Assembly: GCF_000739575.1 (NCBI RefSeq)
Contig: NZ_BBJO01000003.1
Coordinates: 1-64,000 of the forward strand
Direction of reading: 5' to 3'
DNA from: Halobellus rufus
Lineage (GTDB): Archaea; Halobacteriota; Halobacteria; Halobacteriales; Haloferacaceae
Length of the DNA stretch: 64,000 nt
A program made the translations under genes and the position numbers. The notes below the pieces were generated by a model, which saw only the letters and a program-made list of their open reading frames with translations, ran no database searches and was not told the origin of the DNA. How positions within the stretch are numbered: the first letter of the stretch is position 1; each line of letters starts with the position of its first letter. Below, one piece after another: positions 53,780-63,181 of the stretch.

Positions 53780-54082
53780 TTATCGACCGTCGACGATCGT
53801 TTCCGGAGCGACGGCGATAGCGACGAGCAGCGAGAGCAACACGAGGACCGCGGCGATGCGGAGGGCACCCGCCGCCCGCCGCCGATCCGGCGGAAGCGAC
53901 TCCGCGACCCCGGAGAGCGCGGAGCCGAGCATCAGAGCGAGTCCGCCGACGAAGGCGGACCTGCCGACGACCCAGTTGTAGGCGTACAGCGCCGCGAAAG
54001 CGAGCGACCCGGCGAACATCACCGCCGCGGCGCGTCGGCCGGACGGCTCACTGAACAGCGCGTCGCGGATTCTGGAGGGCAT
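53780..54082 (-). CDS. Small haloarchaeal membrane protein
   Basis: This 100-residue protein has three predicted helices (about 18-38, 42-63 and 70-92) with short loops and no known domain. It converges on aIF2-beta with a 15-nt gap. The start is the first ATG; no better alternative is visible. Confidence 0.65.
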   Translation of the reverse strand: MPSRIRDALFSEPSGRRAAAVMFAGSLAFAALYAYNWVVGRSAFVGGLALMLGSALSGVAESLPPDRRRAAGALRIAAVLVLLSLLVAIAVAPETIVDGR

Positions 54083-54741
54083 CGGCGGAACGATTCTTTC
54101 GACAACTCAAATAGGTGACCGTCCGATCGGTCGTCGCCGCCGCCTCGCAACGCTCTTTGAACTCCCCTCGCTACAGTCGATCGGCCGATGACGACGGCAC
54201 CGTTCCGAGCCGGGGTGGCGCTCGGCGACGACGAACCCTATGAGTGCCGAGGCCAGTTCTCTATCCACACACTTTCGAGGAGGAGTGCACGAACGTCATC
54301 CTTCGAACTCGAAGATGTCGCGCAGCTCGTGCTGAATGGGGCCGGCACACGCGTCGAGACGGCGTCGAACGTCGCCCCGTCGCTGGGCAGGTCCCATTCG
54401 CGTTCCGCCACGTCGTCGGGTACAACACGACGCACGACTCACCGAGAAAGCAGGCGCTCCGGAACGGCGTTTCGTCGACGGTCGCCATCTTTGGGAGAGC
54501 GAAACGTACGCCGTCTCCAGTTCCGCGGAGTAGTGGACGAACTTCTCCTCGAACTTCGCGGAGTCGAACTAGATGATGGAGCGTTCGAGCGCGGGAAGTG
54601 GGAGAAGGGCTCTTATGGCCGCCCGTCGCCAGCGCTCGACGACGAAGGCATCGTACACAGGTGCGACTCTGACAGCGGCTCGGAGGGAGTGCCGACGCAT
54701 ACCGTCGACGACAGGCCCGCCAGATTGGTCGAATGCACGCT
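54083..54741. other. Decayed coding region, no intact gene
   Basis: This 659-nt region has no intact ORF with haloarchaeal codon use. On the minus strand several frames in turn look protein-like: FDSAKFEEKFVHYSAELETA, then CFLGESCVVLYP, then VAEREWDLPSDGATFDA, then IQHELRDIFEFEG. They run over about 54570-54300 and are linked by frame changes and stops. This suggests a degraded gene of unknown identity. No transposase motif or terminal inverted repeat was recognised. Confidence 0.4.
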
Positions 54742-55119
54742 CTAGCGGAGGCGATCCACCGTGGCGACGGCCCCGGCCCAGAGCGCCGAGAGGACCCCGG
54801 TGGGTCTGAGTTCGACCGGGTCGATACCCAACTGTCGTGCGAGCGGGCCGCTTCTGGTTCCGGCGCCGAGCGCGACGAGGGTGCGGTTTCGGGCCCGAAT
54901 CTCCAGTGTGAGATCCGCCGTCGTCAGCATCGAATGCAGACGCCTGTGCTCGGTCGGCGGCAGACTGCGGAGCGCCTGCACCGCCGAGACGACTGACGGG
55001 AACTCGATGAACAGTCGCTCCCCAGTCGAGCGGAGCGCCGCGTCCGTCCCATCGACCGTCAGAGTGAGGTCGGTCGTGACCGTGAGTGGAACCGACTCGG
55101 GGTCGCTGCCGTCAGTCAC
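54742..55119 (-). CDS. Haloarchaeal protein, unknown function
   Basis: This protein is about 125 residues when started at GTG 55119, which overlaps the upstream gene end by 8 nt. An ATG at 55182 would overlap by 71 nt and is less likely. It begins VTDGSDPESVPLTVTTDLTL and has alternating predicted strands and helices and no known domain. It pairs with the 73-residue gene upstream. Confidence 0.6.
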   Translation of the reverse strand: MTDGSDPESVPLTVTTDLTLTVDGTDAALRSTGERLFIEFPSVVSAVQALRSLPPTEHRRLHSMLTTADLTLEIRARNRTLVALGAGTRSGPLARQLGIDPVELRPTGVLSALWAGAVATVDRLR

Positions 55120-55333
55120 GCTTTCGGGTCGTGATCCGAACCGTACCGTCGAGTCGCCAGTGGGCGTGGTCGGCGTCGTCACCGACTTTGCTGGGAACCT
55201 CGACCGCCATATCCTCGAACTCGTAGATTATCTCGGCATCACGGCCGGTCAACCTGTCGTAGAGACCGATAGCCAACTCGGGCCACGTTGCCGTTTCGTC
55301 GATTCGTTCCTCCGCGACTGGTGATTCAGCCAT
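55112..55333 (-). CDS. Small haloarchaeal protein (73 aa)
   Basis: This 73-residue acidic protein (MAESPVAEERIDETATWPEL, then IIYEFEDMAVEVPS and TVRITTRKRD) has no recognised domain. It is on the same strand as, and 234 nt downstream of, the halorhodopsin gene, and it overlaps the next gene by 8 nt. Codon use looks coding. Confidence 0.65.
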   Translation of the reverse strand: MAESPVAEERIDETATWPELAIGLYDRLTGRDAEIIYEFEDMAVEVPSKVGDDADHAHWRLDGTVRITTRKRD

Positions 55334-55567
55334 ACAGTATCATCCGGGAGACAGCTGAAAAACAGTGTTTTCCAGGTACATACAGGTCGATGCGCGTTGC
55401 GTACCGATAGTCGTCGTTTGGTACTCAGTCGGTTACCGCTGCGTTCGCGTTTCGTGAATCGGCATCAAGTGAGCGATGGAGCCCTCGTCTTGTCCTCGGA
55501 CGGGACGGCCGCTACGGGCCTCTAAAACGGAGGACCTCGGCTCCGTGCGCGTTACCGGAACCCGAGA

Positions 55568-56404
55568 TCAGTCCTGTGTTGCCGAGACGTCACCGCGTGC
55601 CGCACCGAGCGCGCCGCCCACCACCGTCTCCTCGTTGCTGGCCACCCAGCCGAGGAGCAGGTACGCGAAGACGTACTTCGATCCGATGTCGAGTACCGAG
55701 TAGCCCCAGGAGGTAAGCGCCGTCGAGTCGACGAGCGCGAGGCCCTCGACGCCCAGCGCCCAGACGACCGGGTAGCCGATCCACAGCACCACGGTCAAGG
55801 TCCGCAGCGTGTCGAATATCTCGTCCGTGCCGGCGGCCACCGCCGAGCCGGGCCACCGGGCCAGGAGCGCGTACAGCACCACGAGGAAGAACGCCGAACT
55901 GACGCCGTAGAACGCCCACCGAAAGGCGTACGACGAGACAGTCAGGGCTGCGGCGAGGCCGGTCACGCACATCGCGACGTCGGCCGCGATCACGGCAGCC
56001 AGGTCCACCGGGTCGGCATCTGCCAGCAGTCCCAGCGCGAGCAGGATGAGCGGCGTCGAGAGCGTCCAAGTGAGGTAGCGGCCCCACTGGACGAGCACCT
56101 GTTCGCCGGCGAGTGTGTGCCCGGCCGGCATCTGGAGGAGACCGGCCGTCAGCCCCGACACCAGGCCGAGATAGCTCGACAGCGACACCAGCGGGATGAA
56201 GATCGTCGCCGCGAAGATGAGGCGAGCACGCTGGCTTCGCACGTCGCGGGCCATATAGAGGAACAGCAGTACCGAGAGTCCGGCCAGTGCAACGTTGGTC
56301 CACAGTGACGCGCTCAACAGGAGGTCGTCACGGATGCGGGCCAGCACCGCACGCTGTCCTAGTTGCAGTGGGAGCAGCATTGCCCCCGATAACGGTGAGA
56401 CCAT
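55568..56404 (-). CDS. hop: Halorhodopsin, light-driven chloride pump
   Basis: This 278-residue seven-helix retinal protein matches halorhodopsin throughout. The key third-helix motif is RYLTWTLSTPLILLA. Thr112 stands where bacteriorhodopsin has Asp85, Ser116 at the Thr89 position and Ala123 at the Asp96 position, i.e. the chloride-pump pattern. The Schiff-base lysine is Lys243 in DIGSKYVFAYLL, and the WVASNE motif follows. It imports chloride using light. No retinal-synthesis genes (brp, crt) are adjacent. Confidence 0.95.
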   Translation of the reverse strand: MVSPLSGAMLLPLQLGQRAVLARIRDDLLLSASLWTNVALAGLSVLLFLYMARDVRSQRARLIFAATIFIPLVSLSSYLGLVSGLTAGLLQMPAGHTLAGEQVLVQWGRYLTWTLSTPLILLALGLLADADPVDLAAVIAADVAMCVTGLAAALTVSSYAFRWAFYGVSSAFFLVVLYALLARWPGSAVAAGTDEIFDTLRTLTVVLWIGYPVVWALGVEGLALVDSTALTSWGYSVLDIGSKYVFAYLLLGWVASNEETVVGGALGAARGDVSATQD

Positions 56405-56917
56405 ACTGACCGGAGCGATCGGACGAGGAAAGTAAGCGGCACGCTACCGACGGCCGGTGCGCGGTGGTCGGGCCGGTCACCGGCGACCGTCCGGCTGTGG
56501 AAGATGACAGGTGTGTGGAGACTGTCCCGAATCGTTTCTCGAGTGCGACCGGGGTTCGCTCCATACACTCGCAGAGATGTGGTGAACGGCAGTGACGGGT
56601 TGAGCGATCCCGACAGAGCCGCTAAACACATTCTCTGTGGGTGGATTGTGAGTGCCGAGGCCGTTCCAGTTGCATAGAGGGTCTCTCTGAGCGAAGTTAC
56701 GTCACTCCAGATGAACAGACCACTCCGGGTCCCGCGAGAGGGACAGACGCGGGTGTATGAACGTCGCCGGGCGCTCTGTGCGGTGTCGTCCTCGCGCAGT
56801 CCTCGACGGAGAGCGCAACACGAAGCGCATCGAGCGGGCAGACGAAAGTCCAGCGAGCGGAACGAGAGCGTGAAATCGTCGAAGAGGAGACCGACTAGGC
56901 CCAGTCGTCGTGGACGG
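56405..56917. other. Intergenic region upstream of hop
   Basis: This 513-nt gap has no supported gene. Short frames such as MNVAGRSVRCRPRAVLDGER on the plus strand are not convincingly coding. A plausible hop promoter on the minus strand should be near 56430-56460 but I see no clear TATA box. No repeat pair or RNA gene is evident. Confidence 0.4.
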
Positions 56918-57151
56918 TCACAGGAGTATCGAAACCAAAGCCAAGACCAGGAAGATGATGACGAACCACTTCGCGACGGTCATCGTGACTCCGGCGACCC
57001 CGCGTGCGCCGACGACTGCTGCGACGATCGCGATGATGAAAAAGATCACCGCCCACTCGAGGAACTCGCCCGAGAACTGTAGCGGTAGGGAGTTTCCAAC
57101 CCCGGACGACGCCTGGTGACCGACCGCCGTTGCGATTGCACTGCTGTCCAT
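56918..57151 (-). CDS. DUF1328-type small membrane protein
   Basis: This 77-residue protein has two helices (about residues 32-52 and 58-77). The VAAVVGARGVAG and FFIIAIV segments match the DUF1328/UPF0391 family of two-helix membrane proteins of unknown function. The N-terminus is polar. The start is the first ATG. Confidence 0.85.
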   Translation of the reverse strand: MDSSAIATAVGHQASSGVGNSLPLQFSGEFLEWAVIFFIIAIVAAVVGARGVAGVTMTVAKWFVIIFLVLALVSILL

Positions 57152-57369
57152 ACGGGTAGTGGCAACGGCGCTCCATTAGTTATGGAGTACCAAAACTTGC
57201 CTCCGCTGGGGGCGCCGGTTACCCAGATCAGACACCGGTAGATTACCGCTCAGAAAGCAGCGATAATCCGGCCTTTCGTCGCCTTCGGATAGCTGTTGGG
57301 GTCTCGTGTCCCGTCGGTAGCGTAGTCGTCGACGAGCGTCGCTGCCGCGGTCTCGGAGTCGCGAACTGA

Positions 57370-58653
57370 TCACTCGTCGGCATCGTACCGCTGCGTCTCG
57401 ACGAACTCGACTCTGACGTTCACCTCCCTACCAGTGGCGTCCGCGATCGCGGCACCCAGATCTGCTGCGAGTCGCGGAGAGGGTTGGTCGACCGGGCGTT
57501 GAACCACGACTCGGACGTCCGGTGGGGCCGATCCGGGGACGACGACGAACCCGGCGCTGGTCTGAACCAGTTCGAGGTCGTCGTAGGCGTCGTCCTCGAG
57601 GACGTCGCCGACGGCCGAGTTGACGTCGTTCTCGAAGGAGGACTGCGCGGTGAACAGCGCGCCCGAGCCGAGCACCGCGACGACGAGTGCGAGCGCGACG
57701 AGCGCGGGGCCGAGCGTCGACTCCGACGAGGTGTCCGCGTCCGTCGGTCGGTACCCGAACGCGCGGAGCGTCGCGAACCCGGCGACGTTGACCGAGACGA
57801 GGTTCGCGACGAGCAGGACGGCCGCGCCGATAGCGACGCCCGGTTCGCTCCACGCGAGGCCGATGCCGACCGCGGCCGCCGCCGGGATGAGCGCGGCGGC
57901 GATCATCACGCCGACGATCGAGACGGGGAGCGCGGTGGCGAGACCCACAGCGCCGGCGACTCCCGCCGCGAGGCCGACAGCCAGCGTGAGCAGTCCCGGG
58001 GCGGTCCGCTCGCCGACCTGTGCGATGGTCTCTACGTCGACCGTCGGGGAGACGAACCCCGAAAGCTGCAGCGCGATTCCGAACGCCGCGGCACCGAGAA
58101 TGGCCAGCGAGAGGCTGAGTACCTGCGCGCGGACGCCGCTTTCGAGCATCTCCCACTCGCCGATCGTCGCACCGACGCTCGCGGTGAGCGCGGAGCCGAC
58201 CTGCGGCGCGATGACCATCGCGCCCACGACGAGCGCCGCCGAATCGACCAGCAGGCCCGCGACGGCGACGAGCGCGCTGACGACGGTCATCGAGTAGTAC
58301 GGAACCGGATCGGGATGGAGGCTTAACGCCGTCGTTCGGAGCTCCTCCGGCGAGATACTGTCGCCCGCCTCCGTCCCGGTGATGAAGCGATCTTCGAGTT
58401 CCGCGAACCGGGTTGTCCGTGCGGATTCCGCCGTGAGCGTGACCACGTAGCGCTGTTCGATCCCCGCCTCGTCGAGTCGCTCTTCGACGTACTCGACGGC
58501 CTGGTCGGGGAGCGGAAACTCGACGAGCACGTCGCGGGCCCCGGAGCCGACGCCGGCGGTCTCGAAGGCGAGGTAGTCGATCTCTTCCTCGTCGAGCATC
58601 GACAGAATCGGCTCGCGCTCGTCGGCGGCCAAGAGCAACTGGACCAGTCGCAT
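57370..58653 (-). CDS. DUF389 (TIGR00341) membrane protein
   Basis: This 427-residue protein has an N-terminal soluble domain (about residues 1-115), then the DUF389 membrane unit (about 125-330, YYSMTVVSALVAVAGLLVDS and GAMVIAPQ) and a C-terminal soluble tail (from about 350). The family is widespread but of unknown function. The start was placed at MRLVQLLLAA because the upstream codons are Arg-rich. It is divergent from the CNNM-like gene. Confidence 0.88.
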   Translation of the reverse strand: MRLVQLLLAADEREPILSMLDEEEIDYLAFETAGVGSGARDVLVEFPLPDQAVEYVEERLDEAGIEQRYVVTLTAESARTTRFAELEDRFITGTEAGDSISPEELRTTALSLHPDPVPYYSMTVVSALVAVAGLLVDSAALVVGAMVIAPQVGSALTASVGATIGEWEMLESGVRAQVLSLSLAILGAAAFGIALQLSGFVSPTVDVETIAQVGERTAPGLLTLAVGLAAGVAGAVGLATALPVSIVGVMIAAALIPAAAAVGIGLAWSEPGVAIGAAVLLVANLVSVNVAGFATLRAFGYRPTDADTSSESTLGPALVALALVVAVLGSGALFTAQSSFENDVNSAVGDVLEDDAYDDLELVQTSAGFVVVPGSAPPDVRVVVQRPVDQPSPRLAADLGAAIADATGREVNVRVEFVETQRYDADE

Positions 58654-58891
58654 AACCCCGCTGAGACGCGGCGACGTATTGCTATGCGGCGTGTAACCGG
58701 GGGTAACTCCCGGATTCGGTTCAACCGCACGGACGCGCGATTCAGACGACCCGAACCGGGGGCGATTCCCCGAGAGCCAGCCGGCGCGAGTTCCATCGGA
58801 TCGGGGTACTGTCCACGTTTTTAGTAGGTGGGCCGTGAGGGTGAGATATGACTGTACCACGACCGAAAAGCGGCATCTCTCGGCGCTACCG

Positions 58892-60250
58892 ATGGTGAAC
58901 GTCGCGCTCTCCGTCGGGCAAATTCTGGTGGCGCTGTTTCTCGTCGTTCTGAACGGGTTCTTCGTCGCCGCGGAGTTCGCCTTCGTCCGCGTCCGCGGGA
59001 CGTCGGTCGAACAGCTCGTCGACGAGGGGCGCGCCGGCTCGAAGTCGCTGCAGGGCGTGATGACGGACCTGGACAACTACCTCGCGGTGACGCAACTGGG
59101 GATCACACTGGCCTCGCTGGGGCTCGGGTGGGTCGGCGAACCCGCCGTGGCGTCGCTCATCGAACCGGTGCTGGAGCCGATCCTTCCGGCCGGCCTCATC
59201 CACCTCGTCGCGTTCGCGATCGGGTTCAGCATCATCACGTTCCTCCACGTCGTCTTCGGAGAGCTCGCGCCGAAGACGCTCGCGATCGCCCAGACGGAGA
59301 AGCTCTCGCTGTTTCTCGCCCCGCCGATGAGGCTCTTCTATTACCTCTTTTACCCGGGGATCGTCGTCTTCAACGGCACGGCCAACGCGTTCACGAAGCT
59401 GATCGGCGTGCCGCCCGCTTCGGAGTCCGACGAGACGCTCGGCGAGCAGGAGATCCGCCGGGTGCTCGCCCAGTCCGGCGAAGAGGGCGCCATCGACGTT
59501 CGGGAGGTCGCGATGATCGAGCGGGTGTTCGACCTCGACGACACCCTCGTGCGGGAGGTGATGGTGCCGCGGCCGGACGTGGTGAGCGTCCCCGCCGACG
59601 CCACGCTGGCGGAGATCCGATCGCTCGTCTTCGAGACGGGCCACACGCGGTATCCGGTGCTCGACGCCGACGACAGCGATCAGGTCGTCGGGTTCATCGA
59701 CGTGAAGGACGTGCTCCGCGCGAGCGAGGAAGAGAACGCGGAGGCGGCCGCGCCCTCCGGGGGGGAGGCGGTGACCGCCGGCGACATCGCCCGGGAGGTG
59801 CTCGTGGTACCGGAGACGACGGCAGCCAGCGACCTCTTGGTGCAGTTCGGTGAGGAGAACCGACAGATGGCGGCCGTCATCGACGAGTGGGGCTCCTTCG
59901 AGGGGCTCGCGACCGTCGAAGACGTCGTCGAGGCCGTCGTCGGCAACCTCCGAGACCGGTTCGACGTCGAGCGGGCGGAGGCGTCGATCCGGGAGCGCGG
60001 CGACGGTGGATACGACGTCGACGGCGGAGTGTCGATCTCGGAGATCAACGACGCGCTGGCGACGAACTTCGAGAGCGACGAGGTCGGGACGATCGGCGGC
60101 CTGGTACTCAGCCGCCTCGACCGCGCGCCAGAAGTCGGCGACGCCATCGCGGTCGGTGGCCACGCGATCGAGGTGACGGGGGTCGAGGGGACGCGGATCT
60201 CGACGGTGTGGATCCACGAGAGCGAGAGCGACGACGCCGGGACGGACTAA
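58892..60250 (+). CDS. CNNM/CorC-type membrane protein with CBS domains
   Basis: This 452-residue protein has a DUF21 membrane domain (about residues 1-190, NGFFVAAEFAFVRVRGTSVEQL and HVVFGELAPKT), two CBS domains (about 200-345, DTLVREVMVPRPDVV) and a CorC_HlyC C-terminal domain (about 360-440). The family transports or senses Mg2+/Co2+. The start at MVNVALSVG was chosen because it opens the first helix. A 19-residue upstream extension in frame is possible. Confidence 0.93.
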   Translation: MVNVALSVGQILVALFLVVLNGFFVAAEFAFVRVRGTSVEQLVDEGRAGSKSLQGVMTDLDNYLAVTQLGITLASLGLGWVGEPAVASLIEPVLEPILPAGLIHLVAFAIGFSIITFLHVVFGELAPKTLAIAQTEKLSLFLAPPMRLFYYLFYPGIVVFNGTANAFTKLIGVPPASESDETLGEQEIRRVLAQSGEEGAIDVREVAMIERVFDLDDTLVREVMVPRPDVVSVPADATLAEIRSLVFETGHTRYPVLDADDSDQVVGFIDVKDVLRASEEENAEAAAPSGGEAVTAGDIAREVLVVPETTAASDLLVQFGEENRQMAAVIDEWGSFEGLATVEDVVEAVVGNLRDRFDVERAEASIRERGDGGYDVDGGVSISEINDALATNFESDEVGTIGGLVLSRLDRAPEVGDAIAVGGHAIEVTGVEGTRISTVWIHESESDDAGTD

Positions 60251-60295
60251 CCGACCCCCCGACAGACCTTTACACGGAGTCGGCAACCGTCGAGT

Positions 60296-61686
60296 ATGCC
60301 CGAGGACTGCGACTTTCTCACGGATCTTCACCTCTCGGCGGATCAGTTCTCTTTCGATCCCGAAACGCGCGAGGAGTTCGACGCCGACTTCGGCACGCCA
60401 CCCGGCGCCGAGCGTGCACCGGACGCCGTCGTCTGGCCGGAGGGGACCGACGACGTCGCGGCGGTGTTGCGTGCCGCCGACGAACGCGGCGTGCCGGTCA
60501 CGCCGTACGCCGCGGGGAGCGGAATGCAGCGGGCGGCAGTCCCCGTCAGCGGCGGAATCACGCTCGCGACGACTCGGATGAACGAGATCCGCGACGTCCG
60601 GCCTCGGATATGCAAGTCGACGTCGAACCCGGGGTCGTCGGCGACGACCTGAACGAGGAACTCGCCGACCGTGGGCTTCACTTCCCGTCGTTCCCCCAGT
60701 CGGCGGCGTTCTCGACGATCGGCGGGATGCTCGCCACCGACGCCAGCGGGACGAAGACGGTCAAGTACGGCGAAGTCGGCGATTGGGTGCTGGGACTCGA
60801 AGTCGTCCGCGCCGACGGGTCAGTCGTCGAAACCGGAACGAGAGCGCGGAAGAGCTCCGCTGGCTACAACCTCACGGAACTGTTCGTCGGCAGCGAGGGG
60901 ACGCTGGGCGTGATCACGCGGGCGACGCTCGATCTCACGGCGCTACCCGCCGAGACCGTGGGCGGCCGCGCGACCTTCGCGACGCTGGACGCCGCGACCG
61001 ACGCGATCACCGACGTCGTGCGGTCGGGCATCGACGTGGCGACCCTCGAACTGATCGACCCGCTAACCGCGGAGATGGCCAACGCGTACACCGGCTCGGA
61101 CCTCCCGGCGACGCCGGCGGTCTTCTTCGAGATCCACGGGCGAGGCGCGGCGGCCGAACTCGACGCGGTGACGGAGCGGTTCGAGGCCCACGACGCCACT
61201 CGAATCGAGAGCACGGCCAACGAGGAGGAGATGGCCGAACTGTGGCGCGCCCGCCGGGAGATCGGCCACGCGCTCAAGGAGTGGGACCCGGATCGAGCGC
61301 TGGAAGTCGTCGGGGACGTCACCGTCCCCATCGGATCCTACCCGTCGATCGTCGCCTTCATCGGCGAGGTAAGCGAGGAGTACGGGCTCCCGATCCCGGC
61401 GTTCGGCCACGCGGGGGACGGCAACGCCCACTACGCACTCCTCTGTGATCCCGGTGATCCCGAGGAGCGAACGCGCGCCCACGCGGCCTCCGAGCGGATC
61501 ATCGAGCGGGCGATCGATCTCGGCGGCACCTGTACCGGCGAGCACGGAATCGGTGCCGACAAGCGATCACAACTGCGCGCGGAGGCCGGTGACGAAGCGG
61601 TTCGGACGATGCGGGACGTCAAGGAGGCGCTCGACCCCAACGGTATCCTCAACCCCGGAACGGTCCTCGACGACGTCGACGGGTAG
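60296..61686 (+). pseudogene. FAD-linked oxidase (GlcD/D-lactate type), frameshifted
   Basis: The N-terminal ~105 codons (from MPEDCDFLT, FAD-binding APDAVVWPEGTDDVAAVLR and YAAGSGMQRAAVPVSGG) and the remaining ~360 (DMQVDVEPGVVGDDLNEEL to the end at 61686, with GHAGDGNAHYALLCDPGDP and TGEHGIGADK) lie in adjacent frames. The join is near 60605, where cggcctcgg would be intact with one more C (ccctcg). The intact protein would be ~463 residues, of the FAD_binding_4 plus FAD-oxidase_C type for glycolate or D-lactate. Sequence error is more likely than inactivation. Confidence 0.85.
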
Positions 61687-61759
61687 GGAGACGAACGGGC
61701 CGGCGGCCGTGCTCACGGACTCCCGTGGGAGACGGCCGTCACGGCGGACGGGGTAACCG

Positions 61760-62929
61760 TCACCAGACGCGGAACAGCACCGAGAACGCGACGTAGGCAC
61801 CGACGGTCGAGATGATCGGGACGACGTTTTGCATCACGATCACGCGACCGGTCGTCGTCGGGTCGAAGAGGTCCGACGCCGCCGGGATCGTATCCTCGTC
61901 TTCCTCGCCGATCGGCGGGACCTCCTCGCCGGGTTCTTCGGCCGCGAGCGCGCCGACGGAGACGTTCGGCGACCGCTCGCCGCTGACGACCTCGCTCAGG
62001 GTTGCCGTCCGGGTCGCCCGCCCCCACCCGAGACCGACGATCGAGGTCGTCGCGATGATGACGAACGAGGCGGGGATCCCGATCGCGGACAGTCCCACGA
62101 CGATCACCGAGGAGACGATCGCGACGATGATCGCGGCCGTGAGCGGGAGTTCCGTGATGTCGTTTCCGAGCGTGTCGAGCGTTCGGCGCGCGATGGTGAA
62201 CGCGCCGACGGCGACCGCGGTACAGCCGAGCAGGATCAGGAGGTCGATGTCGACGCCGACGCCGACGAGCGGCGCGATGGCGTTCGCGATGTTCGAGGTC
62301 CCCGAGGAGAACGCCATCAGGCAGCCGATCGCGACGACGACGACCGCGCCGCCGAACTCCCGGCGCGTGGTGTTCGGCCCCAGTCTGGGGCGGGGGATCG
62401 TTCCGGATCGGTCCAGTTCAGTCAGCGGGCCGGGCGTACTGACGATCGCGACCCAGCGGTTGATCCGCGGGTAGAGGTATCGGCCGATCATCCCGGAGGT
62501 CCAGAACCCGACGATGGGGGCGACGATCCACCAGATCGCGATCTCTCCCATCACGGCCCAGTCGAGTTCGCCGCTCGCGACGCCCAGTCCGGCGATGGCG
62601 CCGACGGCCGTCATCGACGTCGACGCCGGGACGCCGTAGTAGTTGCCGACGAACAGCGCGCCGCCGATGAAGAAGAGCACGACGATGCTCGATTCGATGC
62701 TGAACACGCCCGGGTCGGTGACGAGTTCCGTCCCCAGCGTGTCCACGACTCGCCGACCGATAGTCCACGCGCCGACGAAAAAGAACAGGGACATCAACGC
62801 CGCCGCACCCGTCTTCGAGATCGCGTCGGAGCCGACTGCCGGTCCGAACGCCGGCCCCGTCGTCGCACCGCCGATGTTGAACCCGACGAACAGCGCGACG
62901 GCCAACCCCACGAGAAGAAGTAGTTCCAC
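61760..62929 (-). CDS. PiT-family anion permease (phosphate transporter-like)
   Basis: This 389-residue membrane protein has about eleven helices in two inverted halves. The places of the PiT signature GANDVANA read GFNIGGAT (N-half) and SSGTSNIAN (C-half), lacking the Asp in both. Na+/phosphate or H+/phosphate transport is therefore likely by family but not certain; sulfate or another anion is possible. An acidic loop lies near residues 315-350. The gene stands alone. Confidence 0.85.
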   Translation of the reverse strand: MELLLLVGLAVALFVGFNIGGATTGPAFGPAVGSDAISKTGAAALMSLFFFVGAWTIGRRVVDTLGTELVTDPGVFSIESSIVVLFFIGGALFVGNYYGVPASTSMTAVGAIAGLGVASGELDWAVMGEIAIWWIVAPIVGFWTSGMIGRYLYPRINRWVAIVSTPGPLTELDRSGTIPRPRLGPNTTRREFGGAVVVVAIGCLMAFSSGTSNIANAIAPLVGVGVDIDLLILLGCTAVAVGAFTIARRTLDTLGNDITELPLTAAIIVAIVSSVIVVGLSAIGIPASFVIIATTSIVGLGWGRATRTATLSEVVSGERSPNVSVGALAAEEPGEEVPPIGEEDEDTIPAASDLFDPTTTGRVIVMQNVVPIISTVGAYVAFSVLFRVW

Positions 62930-63181
62930 GATACCGGGTGGACGAGCCCCAGTCGGTTAAGCGGTCGGAACCTCGAACGGACCCGACTCCTCGGACGTGG
63001 CGGGATCGATAGAGCGGTTGTAACTGAGTACGCACCTGACCGCACGCTCGTCCGATCGCGTAAGTGAGGACAGACAACTGCTACGATACAGCGGTCTCCG
63101 ACAGTGTATTGCCTCTCGGTCCCCGATTACGGGTGTGAACACACAGAACGGACGAGCGAACGCGGTCGAGGGCCGGAGCCG

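Noticed and set aside
54241-56668. Repeated GAGTGCCGAGGCC near 54241 and 56651
   Set aside because: A 13-nt match in 64 kb of GC-rich DNA is expected by chance, and no inverted ends or transposase were found around either copy.
56711-57082. Plus-strand frame over the DUF1328 gene
   Set aside because: Overlaps the DUF1328 gene antisense and is charged low complexity.
57176-57369. Minus-strand frame between DUF1328 and DUF389 genes
   Set aside because: Arg-rich frame with no motif, start context or conservation evidence.
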